Shown here piece after piece: positions 33,647 to 42,354 of a stretch of 64,000 bases of DNA (positions within the stretch are counted from its first letter, which is position 1; the number at the start of each line of letters is the position of its first letter). Below the pieces are notes generated by a model. That model did no database searches. It was not told where the DNA came from and saw only the letters and a program-made list of their open reading frames with translations. Location of the stretch: assembly GCF_019977315.1 (NCBI RefSeq), contig NZ_AP024652.1:2852001-2916000 (forward strand), in the 5' to 3' direction. This stretch comes from Arthrobacter sp. StoSoilB22 (GTDB lineage: Bacteria; Actinomycetota; Actinomycetes; Actinomycetales; Micrococcaceae). Made by a program: the position numbers and the translations under genes.

Positions 33647-34762
33647 ATGGGCCGTGACGCACGTTCCTGGGACGAATCCGACGTCCGGATCCGTCCCAGC
33701 AAAAAAGGATCCAGGCCCCGCACCAAGGACCGCCCCAGCCACGATGACGCCGTGATAGGCAGAATCATCACTGTGGACCGCGGGCGCTACCGGGCAATTG
33801 TTGGCGAAGATTCCGCCAACGAGCGGATCGTGATTGCAGCCCGCGCCCGTGAGCTGCGGCGAAATCCCGTTGTCCCAGGGGACTTCGTCGCGCTGGTAGG
33901 TGACGTCTCCGGGTCCCCCGACACTTTGGCGCGGCTTGTCCGGGTGGAAGAGCGGAAGACGCTTCTTCGCCGCAGCGCTGACGATACCGACCCCATAGAA
34001 CGGGTAGTTGTAGCCAACGCCGATCAGCTTGTTGTGGTTGTTGCGGCGGCCAACCCGGAACCACGCACCGGGTTTATTGATCGTGCCCTGGTTGCGGCAT
34101 ACGACGCCGGCATCGAGCCGTTGCTGCTGATCACCAAGGCGGACGTCAAGGATCCGGCGGAGCTCCTTGCCAATTACCTGAGCTTGGACTTTCCCGTGAT
34201 TATCAGCCGTACGGCTGACTCCGAGGCCGGCGGCATTGATGCCCGCTCGGATGATGGACTCTCAGCCCGGCTGGACAAGGACGCCGTATCCCAGCTCCGC
34301 TCACATCTAGGTGGCAAAGTCACCGTCATGCTGGGCCACTCGGGTGTCGGCAAATCCACCATGGTTAACGCACTGACGGGGGCGGAGCGCGCCACGGGCG
34401 GAGTCAATGCGGTGACGGGCCGTGGCCGGCACACCTCATCCTCGGCCTTGGCGCTGAAGCTGGACGACGCCCCGTCCGGCAGCTGGATTATCGATACGCC
34501 CGGCATCCGTTCCTTCGGCCTGGCGCATGTGGACCCGGACCGGATCCTCCATTCGTTCCCGGACCTTGAGCCCGGCACGGAAACCTGCGACCGCGGCTGC
34601 AAGCACAGTGCAACCGCCACCAATTGCGGGCTGGATGCATGGGTGAACGATGGCCACGCAGGACCATCAGGAGTAGCACGGTTGGCCTCCCTGCGCCGCC
34701 TGTTGGGTGCAGACCCAAGACTCGAGGCGAAAGAGACCAAGGAACTGGGCACCGTCAACTGA
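33647..34762 (+). CDS. rsgA: Small ribosomal subunit biogenesis GTPase RsgA
   Basis: A 371-residue circularly permuted GTPase with an OB-fold at the N-terminus, the G1 P-loop GHSGVGKSTMVNAL, the DTPGIRSFGL G3 loop following the P-loop, and a C-terminal zinc-binding segment (ETCDRGCKHSATATNC). It matures 30S subunits. A basic N-terminal extension (RIRPSKKGSRPRTKDRPS) is typical for actinobacteria. It starts 2 bases after aroA. Confidence 0.96.
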   Translation: MGRDARSWDESDVRIRPSKKGSRPRTKDRPSHDDAVIGRIITVDRGRYRAIVGEDSANERIVIAARARELRRNPVVPGDFVALVGDVSGSPDTLARLVRVEERKTLLRRSADDTDPIERVVVANADQLVVVVAAANPEPRTGFIDRALVAAYDAGIEPLLLITKADVKDPAELLANYLSLDFPVIISRTADSEAGGIDARSDDGLSARLDKDAVSQLRSHLGGKVTVMLGHSGVGKSTMVNALTGAERATGGVNAVTGRGRHTSSSALALKLDDAPSGSWIIDTPGIRSFGLAHVDPDRILHSFPDLEPGTETCDRGCKHSATATNCGLDAWVNDGHAGPSGVARLASLRRLLGADPRLEAKETKELGTVN

Positions 34763-34817
34763 TCGTTACCGGCTTCACGTCCCCAATGAGGCGAACGATT
34801 CAGGATAGTTTGGTGGC

Positions 34818-35630
34818 ATGACCCATCCCGTTTCCACGTACAACGATGACCTGCGCCTGGCCCACGTCCTCGCTGATTCAGTCGATGCCCAGACCATGGA
34901 TCGCTTCAAGGCACTGGACCTCAAGATCGAAACCAAGCCCGACCTCACGCCGGTCACTGACGCTGACAAGGCCGCTGAGGAAGCTATCCGCGGCCAGCTG
35001 TCCCGCTCGCGCCCACGTGATGCGGTCCTGGGCGAGGAGTTCGGCAGCAGCGGCCACGGCTCGCGCCGTTGGATCATCGACCCCATCGACGGAACCAAGA
35101 ACTTCGTCCGGGGTGTTCCGGTGTGGGCAACGTTGATTGCCCTCGTGGACGACGGCGAACCTGTGGTGGGCGTTGTGAGCGCCCCGGCATTAGGGAAACG
35201 CTGGTGGGCCGCCAAGGACATGGGCGCCTACATGGGCCGGTCCCTCGCCTCGGCCACGCGCCTCAAAGTTTCCAACGTCTCCAGTTTGGCTGACGCCTCC
35301 ATGTCCTACTCCAGCCTCTCGGGCTGGAAGGAACGCGGCAATCTTGACGAGTTCCTGGACCTCACCGAAGATGTTTGGCGCACGCGCGCCTATGGTGACT
35401 TCTGGTCGTACTGTCTCGTGGCCGAGGGCGCAGTGGACATCGCCTGCGAGCCTGAGCTGAACCTTTATGACATGGCAGCACTCGTCCCCATCGTCACTGA
35501 GGCCGGTGGCCGTTTCACCTCCCTGGAAGGCGAAGACGGTCCCTTCGGCGGCAATGCGCTGGCCACCAACTCGATCCTTCACTCCGAGGTCCTCAAGCGG
35601 CTCAACCCCGGCTTGGACGATCTTCTCTAG
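34818..35630 (+). CDS. hisN: Histidinol-phosphatase HisN (inositol-monophosphatase family)
   Basis: A 270-residue IMPase-fold phosphatase. Metal-binding motifs are LGEEFG (about 72-77) and the [16 protein letters not shown] signature. The C-terminal [21 protein letters not shown] supplies the third metal Asp. In actinobacteria with this position behind rsgA it is the histidinol-phosphate phosphatase of histidine synthesis. A terminator follows the stop. Confidence 0.93.
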   Translation: MTHPVSTYNDDLRLAHVLADSVDAQTMDRFKALDLKIETKPDLTPVTDADKAAEEAIRGQLSRSRPRDAVLGEEFGSSGHGSRRWIIDPIDGTKNFVRGVPVWATLIALVDDGEPVVGVVSAPALGKRWWAAKDMGAYMGRSLASATRLKVSNVSSLADASMSYSSLSGWKERGNLDEFLDLTEDVWRTRAYGDFWSYCLVAEGAVDIACEPELNLYDMAALVPIVTEAGGRFTSLEGEDGPFGGNALATNSILHSEVLKRLNPGLDDLL

Positions 35631-35663
35631 TCCTCCTGCAAACCAGCAGGAACGGAATATTCG

Positions 35664-35703
35664 ACGGCGGCAGCCCCCTTTTGGGGGTCTCCGCCGTTTT
35701 TTA
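35664..35703 (+). terminator. Terminator after hisN
   Basis: ACGGCGG pairs with CCGCCGT and the inner CCCCC with GGGGG, separated by TTTT, followed by TTTTT. The stem holds a CAG/TCT bulge. The position is between hisN and the SAM-IV leader. Confidence 0.88.
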
Positions 35704-35800
35704 TTCGACGAAGCGGGCATTTTGGCTCCGACGTAACAAAGGGCTTAACAATCGGCAGCGGCTTTGGAAGGGCCCCCGGACGTGCTTTAGCCTTTTTACA

Positions 35801-35917
35801 GGTCACGAGTGCCAGCGCTAAACCCCGGTTAGCTGGCCGGCAACCCTCCATTCGCGGTGGGGTGCCCCGGGTGACGACCCGGCCGGTCCGGAACGGATGC
35901 GGCAAGCGCGGATTCCC
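35801..35917 (+). promoter_or_regulatory. SAM-IV riboswitch
   Basis: The leader from GGTCACGAGTGCCAGCG through AACCCCGGTTAGCTGGCCGG, CAACCCTCC, GCGGTGGGGTGCCCCGGGTGACGACC to the distal GGCAAGCGCGG follows the SAM-IV consensus known from mycobacteria: P1 GGTC/GACC, the conserved GGCCGGCAACCC core and the GGTGGGGTGCCCCGGGTGA junction, with the pseudoknot-forming 3' GCAAGCGCGG. It stands 29 bases before the start of the desulfurase-like gene, so SAM binding likely lowers expression of that gene. Confidence 0.9.
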
Positions 35918-35945
35918 TATGGGGGTCCCTCTTGAGTGAGGTCCT

Positions 35946-37355
35946 ATGAGCACTGTCACGTTCGACTCAAACATCATTCCGTCCTTCGCCGCAGAAACCA
36001 CAGCAGAGACAGCTGCCGCTGCACGGCCGCTGGCCGCTGTTACCGGCGCCGAGTTGCAAGCGCCCCTGATTCAGGGCGGACACGTTCGCTACGCAAACCT
36101 CGACTACGGGGCATCGGCTCCGGCGTTGACCATCGTCTCGGCCTACCTCAACGAAGTCCTTCCCTACTATGCGAGTGTCCACCGCGGTGCGGGCTACGCC
36201 TCCCAGATCAGCACCTCGGTGTACGAAAATTCACGGAACATCGTCCGCGAATTCGTTGGCGGGCGGGCAGATGATTCTGTCATCTTCACCCGGAACACCA
36301 CGGACTCCTTGAACCTGCTGGCCGGCTGCCTTCCGCTGATTGACGGCAAGCCCGCAGGTGAGGTCCTGTACCTGGATATCGAACACCACGCCAACCTGCT
36401 TCCGTGGCAGGGTGTCCCGCACCGCAGCGTCGTAGCGGCACCAACCTTGGCCGAGACCCTGGACAAACTCCGCGGGGAGCTGGCCCAAGGCGGTGTCAGC
36501 CTGCTTGCGGTGACCGGAGCCTCCAACGTCACCGGTGAGATCCTACCCATCGCAGAGCTTGCTTCCCTGGCCCACCAGTACGGTGCACGGATTGTGGTGG
36601 ATGCCGCCCAACTCGCACCGCACCGTCGGATCAACATCACCGAGGCAGACGTGGACTACGTGGTCTTCTCCGGACACAAGCTCTACGCCCCCTTCGGCGC
36701 CGGCGTTGTGGTGGGCCGTCCCGACTGGCTCGACGCCGGCACTCCGCACCTGGCCGGTGGCGGCGCGGTCCGTGAAGCCCGATTGGACTCCGTTAGCTGG
36801 GCGGCAGGCCCTGCGCGGCACGAGGGCGGCTCGCCCAATGTTCTGGGTGCCGCAACCCTCGCCCGTGCCACCCAGGTGCTGGCCGGGTTGGACCAGGACG
36901 AGTGGCACGCCCATGAAACCGCCATCCGCTCCTACTTGGTGGAAGGCCTGGAAGCCATCGACGGCGTGACCGTGCACAAGATCTTTACAGACTCCTTGGA
37001 CACCATCGGTGTGGTCAATTTCTCCGTCGAAGGATTCGACGCCGGATTGGTGGCCGCCTACCTGGCAGCAGAGCACGGAGTGGGCCTGCGGGATGGCCGC
37101 TTCTGCGCCCACCCGCTCCTCAAGCGCCTGGGGCTCCCCTCAGGCTCTCTGCGTGCCAGCTTCGGCGTCGGCTCCCGGTTGGAGGACGCTTCCAGGCTGC
37201 TCGCAGGCATCCAAGGGCTCAAGCGCGACGGATTGGGTTGGGACTACGTGGTGGACGAGGGCCGATGGGTTCCCGCCAATGACCACCGCACCTACCCCGA
37301 ATGGGCGCCCAACACTCCGGGCACTGCGGGAGCAGCTCCCTGCACAGTCGACTAG
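35946..37355 (+). CDS. Class V aminotransferase, cysteine-desulfurase-like
   Basis: A 469-residue PLP enzyme. The Schiff-base lysine lies in FSGHKLYAPFG, the PLP region is DAAQLAPH, and NTTDSLNLLAG and HHANLLPWQ are the substrate-pocket segments. The catalytic-Cys candidate near the C-terminus is in DGRFCAHPLLKR, consistent with SufS/NifS-type chemistry on cysteine. Control by a SAM-IV riboswitch fits a role in sulfur amino-acid use. The N-terminus is about 40 residues longer than a plain SufS. It is not next to a suf cluster, so a housekeeping Fe-S role is not shown; the true substrate is open. Confidence 0.88.
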   Translation: MSTVTFDSNIIPSFAAETTAETAAAARPLAAVTGAELQAPLIQGGHVRYANLDYGASAPALTIVSAYLNEVLPYYASVHRGAGYASQISTSVYENSRNIVREFVGGRADDSVIFTRNTTDSLNLLAGCLPLIDGKPAGEVLYLDIEHHANLLPWQGVPHRSVVAAPTLAETLDKLRGELAQGGVSLLAVTGASNVTGEILPIAELASLAHQYGARIVVDAAQLAPHRRINITEADVDYVVFSGHKLYAPFGAGVVVGRPDWLDAGTPHLAGGGAVREARLDSVSWAAGPARHEGGSPNVLGAATLARATQVLAGLDQDEWHAHETAIRSYLVEGLEAIDGVTVHKIFTDSLDTIGVVNFSVEGFDAGLVAAYLAAEHGVGLRDGRFCAHPLLKRLGLPSGSLRASFGVGSRLEDASRLLAGIQGLKRDGLGWDYVVDEGRWVPANDHRTYPEWAPNTPGTAGAAPCTVD

Positions 37356-37408
37356 AAAACACACAGTCGACTAGAAACACTGTGGACCAGGCACACTGTG
37401 GACCAGGC
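37343..37408. repeat. Two adjacent short tandem duplications at the aminotransferase stop
   Basis: CACAGTCGACTAGAAA occurs at 37343-37358 and 37362-37377 (period 19) and includes the gene's TAG stop. CACTGTGGACCAGGC follows at 37378-37392 and 37394-37408 (period 16). The two units share an inverted CACAGT/ACTGTG core, so the block could also fold. Confidence 0.75.
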
Positions 37409-37469
37409 GTAACGGCCGCTGAGGTAAATTCGTAGGGTACCCACTGGCCATCCTGTGAAGGAGTTCTGC

Positions 37470-38300
37470 GTGTCCCTGCGTTCCCCGGGCGCCGCAAACA
37501 ATGCGGCCGGCATTCCCGGACCCGCTGGACCGCGAGGTCCCAAGCTCCACGCTGCCCGTCGGCGCGAACTCGGCCAGAGCTTTCAGGACGGCGGAGAACA
37601 CTATGACCGTGTGCGTCCTGGCTACCCACGGGACTCCCTGGATTGGCTCGTTCCTCCCGGGGCAAGGTCGGCGGCCGACCTCGGCGCAGGCACAGGAAAA
37701 TTCACGGCACTCCTTATCCAGCGCGGACTGGCGGTCACCGCCGTCGATCCTTCCACGGACATGCTGGAGCAACTGCGAAAAAGCTACCCCCTCGTCAACG
37801 CGCTGGAGGGAACGGCAGAGGCAACTGGACTGACGGACTCAGCATTCGACGTCGTCAGCGTTGCCCAAGCCTGGCACTGGTGTGAGCCCATGGCAGCGAG
37901 CACCGAGATCTCCCGGATCCTGCGTCCCCACGGAGTCCTGGGGCTGATCTGGAATCAGTTGGACACGTCCATTCCCTGGGTACACCGCCTTTCCCGCATC
38001 ATGCATGCAGGCGATGTCCACAAGCCCGGCTTCCGGCCAGTCATTGGCCCGGAGTTTGGCGGTTTGGAAAGCCACCTGACCCAGTGGGAGGATGCCCTGA
38101 CTCCTGAGGACATCATGGAACTCACCAAATCCCGCAGCTACTATCTCCGAGCCAACGACGCCACCCGGGCTAAGGTCATGCACAACCTGGAGTGGTACCT
38201 CCATGACCACCTCGGTCATGCCCCAGGTGAAACCATCGGGTTGCCCTACATGACGCAAACCTGGCGGGCGTTCAAGATTCAGGGTCCGGCGCCACGGTAG
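37470..38300 (+). CDS. SAM-dependent class I methyltransferase
   Basis: A 276-residue methyltransferase. Motif I is AADLGAGTGKFTALL, followed by VTAVDPSTDMLEQL and AFDVVSVAQAWHWCEP, the usual Methyltransf_11 layout. The start is GTG 37470: AAGGAG ends 6 bases before it, while the upstream GTG at 37455 would put that site inside the reading frame. The N-terminal 25 residues are Pro/Ala-rich and may be disordered. It has no clear operon partner; it lies between the desulfurase-like gene and an MntR-like regulator. Confidence 0.9.
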   Translation: MSLRSPGAANNAAGIPGPAGPRGPKLHAARRRELGQSFQDGGEHYDRVRPGYPRDSLDWLVPPGARSAADLGAGTGKFTALLIQRGLAVTAVDPSTDMLEQLRKSYPLVNALEGTAEATGLTDSAFDVVSVAQAWHWCEPMAASTEISRILRPHGVLGLIWNQLDTSIPWVHRLSRIMHAGDVHKPGFRPVIGPEFGGLESHLTQWEDALTPEDIMELTKSRSYYLRANDATRAKVMHNLEWYLHDHLGHAPGETIGLPYMTQTWRAFKIQGPAPR

Positions 38301-38309
38301 GCTTGGGGT

Positions 38310-39023
38310 GTGAAGACCAGTACGCCCTCCTCCTCGATTGAGGACTACGTCAAGGTCATCTACTCCTACACGGAGTGGCAGGACAAGCCGATTACGTCAT
38401 CCCAGCTCGCCCTGCGCCTCGGGGTGGCAAATTCCTCAGTGTCGGAGATGGTGCGCAAACTCAAGGACCAGGGTTTGGTTGATCACCAGCCCTATAGCGC
38501 CATCAGACTGACCCCTGAAGGCATGCGGCTCGCCCTCTCCATGGTGCGCCGGCACCGGCTCATTGAGACGTACCTTGTTGAGGAACTCGGATACAGCTGG
38601 GACGAAGTCCACGACGAAGCCGAGATGTTGGAACATGCGGTGTCCGATACCTTCATCGAACGCATGTCCGCCAAGCTTGGCCATCCTATCCGGGACCCGC
38701 ACGGGGACCCGATACCTTCGGCCGATGGATCGGTTGAGCTGCCGCACGCCTACCGAATGATCGAGTTGGATCAGGGCCACTCGGGTCGCATCACACGAAT
38801 CAGCGACGAAAATCCGGACCTCCTGCGCTACCTTGCCTCGGAGGAGATCTCCCTGGACGCACCGGTGGAAGTGGTGGGGCGTAAACCCTTTGGCGGAGCT
38901 TTGGTAGTGCGCATCGGCAGCGGCTCCCGTGGCCGGGAATTCGATCTCGCGGATGAAATCACGTCAGCTCTGTGGGTCCAGAGCTCCGAGACGCACGAAG
39001 GCTGCGTTCTTCCCGCCCGCTGA
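38310..39023 (+). CDS. DtxR/MntR-family metal-dependent regulator
   Basis: A 237-residue DtxR-family repressor starting at GTG 38310. The DNA-binding domain is SIEDYVKVIYSYTEWQDKPITSSQLALRLGVANSSVSEMVRKLKDQGLV. The dimer/metal domain contains RRHRLIETYLVEELGYSWDEVHDEAEMLEHAVSD (metal-ligand His and Glu). The C-terminal SH3-like FeoA domain covers about 150-225. Ligand type (Mn versus Fe) is not certain; the EMLEHAV pattern is shared by IdeR and MntR proteins. The nearest MFS gene converges on it. Confidence 0.9.
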   Translation: MKTSTPSSSIEDYVKVIYSYTEWQDKPITSSQLALRLGVANSSVSEMVRKLKDQGLVDHQPYSAIRLTPEGMRLALSMVRRHRLIETYLVEELGYSWDEVHDEAEMLEHAVSDTFIERMSAKLGHPIRDPHGDPIPSADGSVELPHAYRMIELDQGHSGRITRISDENPDLLRYLASEEISLDAPVEVVGRKPFGGALVVRIGSGSRGREFDLADEITSALWVQSSETHEGCVLPAR

Positions 39024-39068
39024 GTCCGTTCGCGCCTGATCCCGTTCGCGTCTGAGCCCGTGCGCGCC
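39021..39068. repeat. Three imperfect 16-bp tandem copies at the MntR-like gene stop
   Basis: Units TGAGTCCGTTCGCGCC (39021-39036), TGATCCCGTTCGCGTC (39037-39052) and TGAGCCCGTGCGCGCC (39053-39068) lie head to tail. The first starts exactly at the stop codon. The gap is convergent with the MFS gene end. Confidence 0.75.
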
Positions 39069-39073
39069 CGAGG

Positions 39074-40528
39074 TCAGTTGACCTGCCCGCCCGGCCCACC
39101 GTCGTCGGACGCTGTACCAGGTTCGCTGACAGCGGCAGTTGTGGCGTCCTGGACAGGGTTCCGGATTCCGACGGCGGAAACCACCGCCCCGAACAGGAAC
39201 AGGCCCGCCGTCACCAGCAAAGCGTTATACAGGCCTTCCCGGGTAAAGGCCGGACCCACAATGACCCCGGCGAAAGCGATGGAGATCAGACCCGCAATAC
39301 GCGCCACGGCGTTGTTCACCGCCGAACCAATCCCAGCCTCCTCAGACGGGACGGCGCCAAGGATTGCAGCCGTCAGCGGCGCCACCAAGGTAGCCAGCCC
39401 GAGACCAAAGACCACCTGGCCCGGCAGCACCTGCGTCCAGTAGTTGAGGGGGTCCTGAATAGTCAACGACATCAGGAAACCCCCACCACACAGAATCGGT
39501 CCGATCGTCATGAACCATCGTGGGCCGTACTTACCGGCAAGCCCACCAAAGTAGGACGCACCCAGCATCAGGATGACCGTCCCTGGTAGCAGCGCCAAGC
39601 CCGCCACAGTGGCTCCCATCCCACCCACCTGCTGCAGGTAAATGCCCAGCACAAAGAAACCCAGGGAGATCGCGGCGTAAATGGCCAAGGTAGCGAGGTT
39701 ACCCCAGGCAAAGTTGCCGATAGTGAAGAGCCTCAGCGGCAACATGGGCTGAGCAGTCCGGGCCTCGTGGAGGAGAAACAGAACCATTGCCGCAATTCCC
39801 ACCATAAGCGGAATCCACACTTGCGGGCTCCCCCACCCCATCCTCCCCTGTTCGATGAACGCATACACCGGCCCACCCAAGCCGACCATGGCCAGGAATG
39901 CTCCCAAGTAGTCGATGCTCTTGCTCTTGTCCCTTGCGGCGTCGGAGGCGCGCAAACCCGCAAGCAAAGGCCAGATGGCAACGGCCGGGATGACATTGAT
40001 GAAGAAGATGACCCGCCAGGACAAAAGGTCCACGGCCATTCCGCCGATCAGCGGACCCACAATGGCCGCGGCACTGGTCCACCCGGACCACTGCCCAATG
40101 GCCTTCGACTGCGCCGGGCCGGAGAACGACGAGATGATCATGGCAAGCGAACTCGGAACCAGGAGTGCGCCGGCGATCCCCTGCAACGCACGGGACACCA
40201 CCAGCACTTCACCGGTCCATGCCAGACCACACATCACAGAGGTGACCGCGAAACCAGCGAGGCCCCATTCGAGAATCCTTGCCCTGCCGAAATGGTCGGA
40301 CAGTGAGCCGGCAACCAGGATCAACGCGCCCAGGGTGAGCAGGTAAGCGTCCACCACCCATTGCTGGATGACCAGCCCACCACCCAGTTCACGCCCGATG
40401 GCCGGGAGTGCGAGATTCACCACAAATCCATCAAGGATGGCGATGAACGAAGCCACAATTGCCACCACAAGTACGCGCTTTTGGAGCGGAGTTCTCGGCA
40501 GGAGGGCCGCTGCGTCAGTCATGTGCAC
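39074..40528 (-). CDS. MFS drug-proton antiporter (DHA2-like, 14 TMS)
   Basis: A 484-residue permease with about 14 membrane spans and a short loop with SLSDHFGRARIL (the MFS motif A is GxLaDrxGrkxxl; here SDHFGRA). It also carries the GWTSAAAIVGPLIGGMAVDLLSW motif C characteristic of antiporters. DHA2-type members export drugs or dyes. The C-terminal tail (EPGTASDDGGPGGQVN) is hydrophilic. No regulator adjoins on the same strand. Confidence 0.9.
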   Translation of the reverse strand: MHMTDAAALLPRTPLQKRVLVVAIVASFIAILDGFVVNLALPAIGRELGGGLVIQQWVVDAYLLTLGALILVAGSLSDHFGRARILEWGLAGFAVTSVMCGLAWTGEVLVVSRALQGIAGALLVPSSLAMIISSFSGPAQSKAIGQWSGWTSAAAIVGPLIGGMAVDLLSWRVIFFINVIPAVAIWPLLAGLRASDAARDKSKSIDYLGAFLAMVGLGGPVYAFIEQGRMGWGSPQVWIPLMVGIAAMVLFLLHEARTAQPMLPLRLFTIGNFAWGNLATLAIYAAISLGFFVLGIYLQQVGGMGATVAGLALLPGTVILMLGASYFGGLAGKYGPRWFMTIGPILCGGGFLMSLTIQDPLNYWTQVLPGQVVFGLGLATLVAPLTAAILGAVPSEEAGIGSAVNNAVARIAGLISIAFAGVIVGPAFTREGLYNALLVTAGLFLFGAVVSAVGIRNPVQDATTAAVSEPGTASDDGGPGGQVN

Positions 40529-40559
40529 AGCCTACGCCGGGGAAGTCCCGTATCGTTGA

Positions 40560-40934
40560 ATGGTGATTAGCAGACGTGATGCCGCCTTGGCCCTTGATAT
40601 TTCGATGGAAATGGCCCAACGCCACGGTATTCCGTCCCGCCTCTCTGAGGCCGACCTCAGGGACATGCAGGACAACCCCCCAGCGTGGTTGGTACAGTCC
40701 CGAGCCAACCGAACCGGTAAGCGACCCGTGTGGGTCCATCTGACCTGCGCTGTGTGCGGCTACACCGAGGCCGTTCGCCCCAAGAAATGGTGGCCCGATT
40801 TCTCCTTCGTCTTCTGTGGCACCCACCGGAACAGCGAACTGCCCGAACTCTTCCTCGGTGACGTACGCAGCGAATATGAAGGCGTCGGAAGCCGATTCGT
40901 CGGTGTAGTGGACGTCCGCAAGGACCAAGGCTAA
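40560..40934 (+). CDS. Hypothetical protein with a CCCH-type metal-site candidate
   Basis: A 124-residue protein, ATG 40560, starting 31 bp from the divergent MFS gene. The middle region DNPPAWLVQSRAN is reminiscent of other small actinobacterial DUF proteins. Four possible metal ligands stand in C63-x2-C66 (CAVC) and C86-x2-H89 (CGTH). A GFVG-type strand ends the chain. There is no membrane part or signal. Function is unknown; it could be a small nucleic-acid-binding or structural zinc protein, which is inference. Confidence 0.7.
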   Translation: MVISRRDAALALDISMEMAQRHGIPSRLSEADLRDMQDNPPAWLVQSRANRTGKRPVWVHLTCAVCGYTEAVRPKKWWPDFSFVFCGTHRNSELPELFLGDVRSEYEGVGSRFVGVVDVRKDQG

Positions 40935-40957
40935 ACAGGGAGCCTAGCCGGGAACTC

Positions 40958-41714
40958 CTAGGCCGGCTGACTCATTTCGGATGGCACGGCAGTGAGCTGG
41001 AGGGCCTTGCCATCGCGGAGCACCGTCAACGGGAAAGTTTCGCCGATAGCCTCGGCAAACAGCAATTTCTGCAGGCTTTCAGCGCTGGAAACCGCTCGGT
41101 CCTGCGCGCGCAACACCACATCCCCTGCTTGGAGTCCGGACAACTCCGCGGGCGAGCCCGGAATGACCTCCACCACCCGCAGACCCTCCTTCTGGCCGGT
41201 CCTAACCACCGCACTCGCATCGAGGGGTATGGGCGTGCTGACCAGGCCCAGGTATGCGCGGCGAACGCGGCCGTCCCTCAGCAGCGACGCGATGATCCGT
41301 TGCGTCGTGGTGTTGATTGGTACTGCCAGCCCGAGCCCAAGGCCGGCAACGGCGGTGTTGATGCCCACGATTCGCCCCCTTGTGTCGGCCAGTGCACCTC
41401 CGGAGTTTCCCGGATTCAGGGCGGCGCCAGTTTGGATGACATCCTCGATCACCCGCCTATGCTCGCCTGCCCTCACGGGAATGGACCGCCCCAAGCCGCT
41501 CACTACGCCAGCGGTCACCGAACCGGCCAGGCCCAGCGGATTGCCCACGGCAATCACTAATTGGCCTACCTGCAACGTGTCGGCATTGCCCAGCAATGCC
41601 GGCAACGTGGGGTGTCACAGATTCAGCAACGCTTATGGCGATCCGGGAGTACGCGTCCAAGGCTTCATGGTCGTCCGCGGCTTGCTCTTCAAATGCTGGA
41701 TTTGTGCTCATCAT
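40958..41714 (-). pseudogene. HtrA/DegP-like serine protease with internal deletion and frameshift
   Basis: The 5' part starts at ATG 41714/41711 behind AGGAGG and reads [34 protein letters not shown]. At about 41595 the frame jumps to the 3' part ([24 protein letters not shown]). The part carrying the catalytic His and Asp is missing. The Ser loop GNSGGA and the PDZ domain ([25 protein letters not shown]) remain. At the junction GCCGGCATTG could be a microhomology site. The remaining 3' frame is intact to 40958. It is a probable pseudogene by deletion. Confidence 0.85.
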
Positions 41715-41844
41715 GTGCCTCCTGCCAACGCCCTGCCACGCTTAACCGCGATCCTTCGGCGAAGCGCCCAACCAGTACAACGGCCAAGCAGGTGCCGGTA
41801 GTCCTGAACGCGCTACGCCGTAGGTGAACGCACCCTGCAGACGG

Positions 41845-41884
41845 CAAAAAGAAAGCCCCCGGATCACGAGGATCCGAGGGCTTT
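41845..41884 (-). terminator. Terminator of ssrA
   Basis: On the minus strand AAAGCCC(T)CGGATC and its partner (41871-41884 with 41852-41865, one C/A mismatch) form a 14-bp stem with loop CGTGAT-like bases and then CTTTTT (41851-41846). It directly follows the 3' end of tmRNA. Confidence 0.88.
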
Positions 41885-41888
41885 CAGG

Positions 41889-42256
41889 GGTGGAGATGGG
41901 GGGAATTGAACCCCCGTCCGATGTCGTTTTGTCAGGGCTTCTCCGGGCGCAGTTCGCGTCGGATTTTCTCGGCCCCAGCCATCCTGCGAACAGGTGGCTG
42001 ATCCGGGCCCAGTCATCTAAGAGTCCCGTTTACCTCAATGACGAAGGCAAACAGCAGTGGCTATCTAAATGACGCCAGGAACCGGGGCGATAGCAACCCC
42101 GGGCTGACGGACTGTCTTACTGCTTAGGCAGCGAGAGCGAAGTCAGTGCGCTTAGATTCGGCACTTATTGGTTTGCAGACAGCGTTTACGAGATAATTCT
42201 GCATCCTCGGCCCGCTTCACCTGTCGCGACTAACATCGTCGAAACCGATCATCCCC
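41889..42256 (-). ncRNA. ssrA: Transfer-messenger RNA
   Basis: The 5' end GGGGATGATCGGTTTCGACGATG (minus, from 42256) pairs with 3' CATCTCC (41898-41892, one G-T wobble), and a T arm with GGTTCAATTCC stands near the 3' end. The acceptor A is at 41891. The tag frame is GCC at 42162 to TAA at 42124 and gives AESKRTDFALAA (ending in the LAA degradation signal). The terminator follows. It works with SmpB, encoded 98 bp upstream, in ribosome rescue. Confidence 0.95.
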
Positions 42257-42354
42257 GTATTTTGTTACCAAACCCGCCAAGAGTCTTTGAACTCTCGTCG
42301 GACTACTTATCATAACGCATTCATGCAGTGGATCATTCCCCGGACACATGCCAC

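Noticed and set aside
41824..42072. Plus-strand ORF across the tmRNA 3' region
   Set aside because: Lies over ssrA on the opposite strand; the RNA gene explains the sequence.
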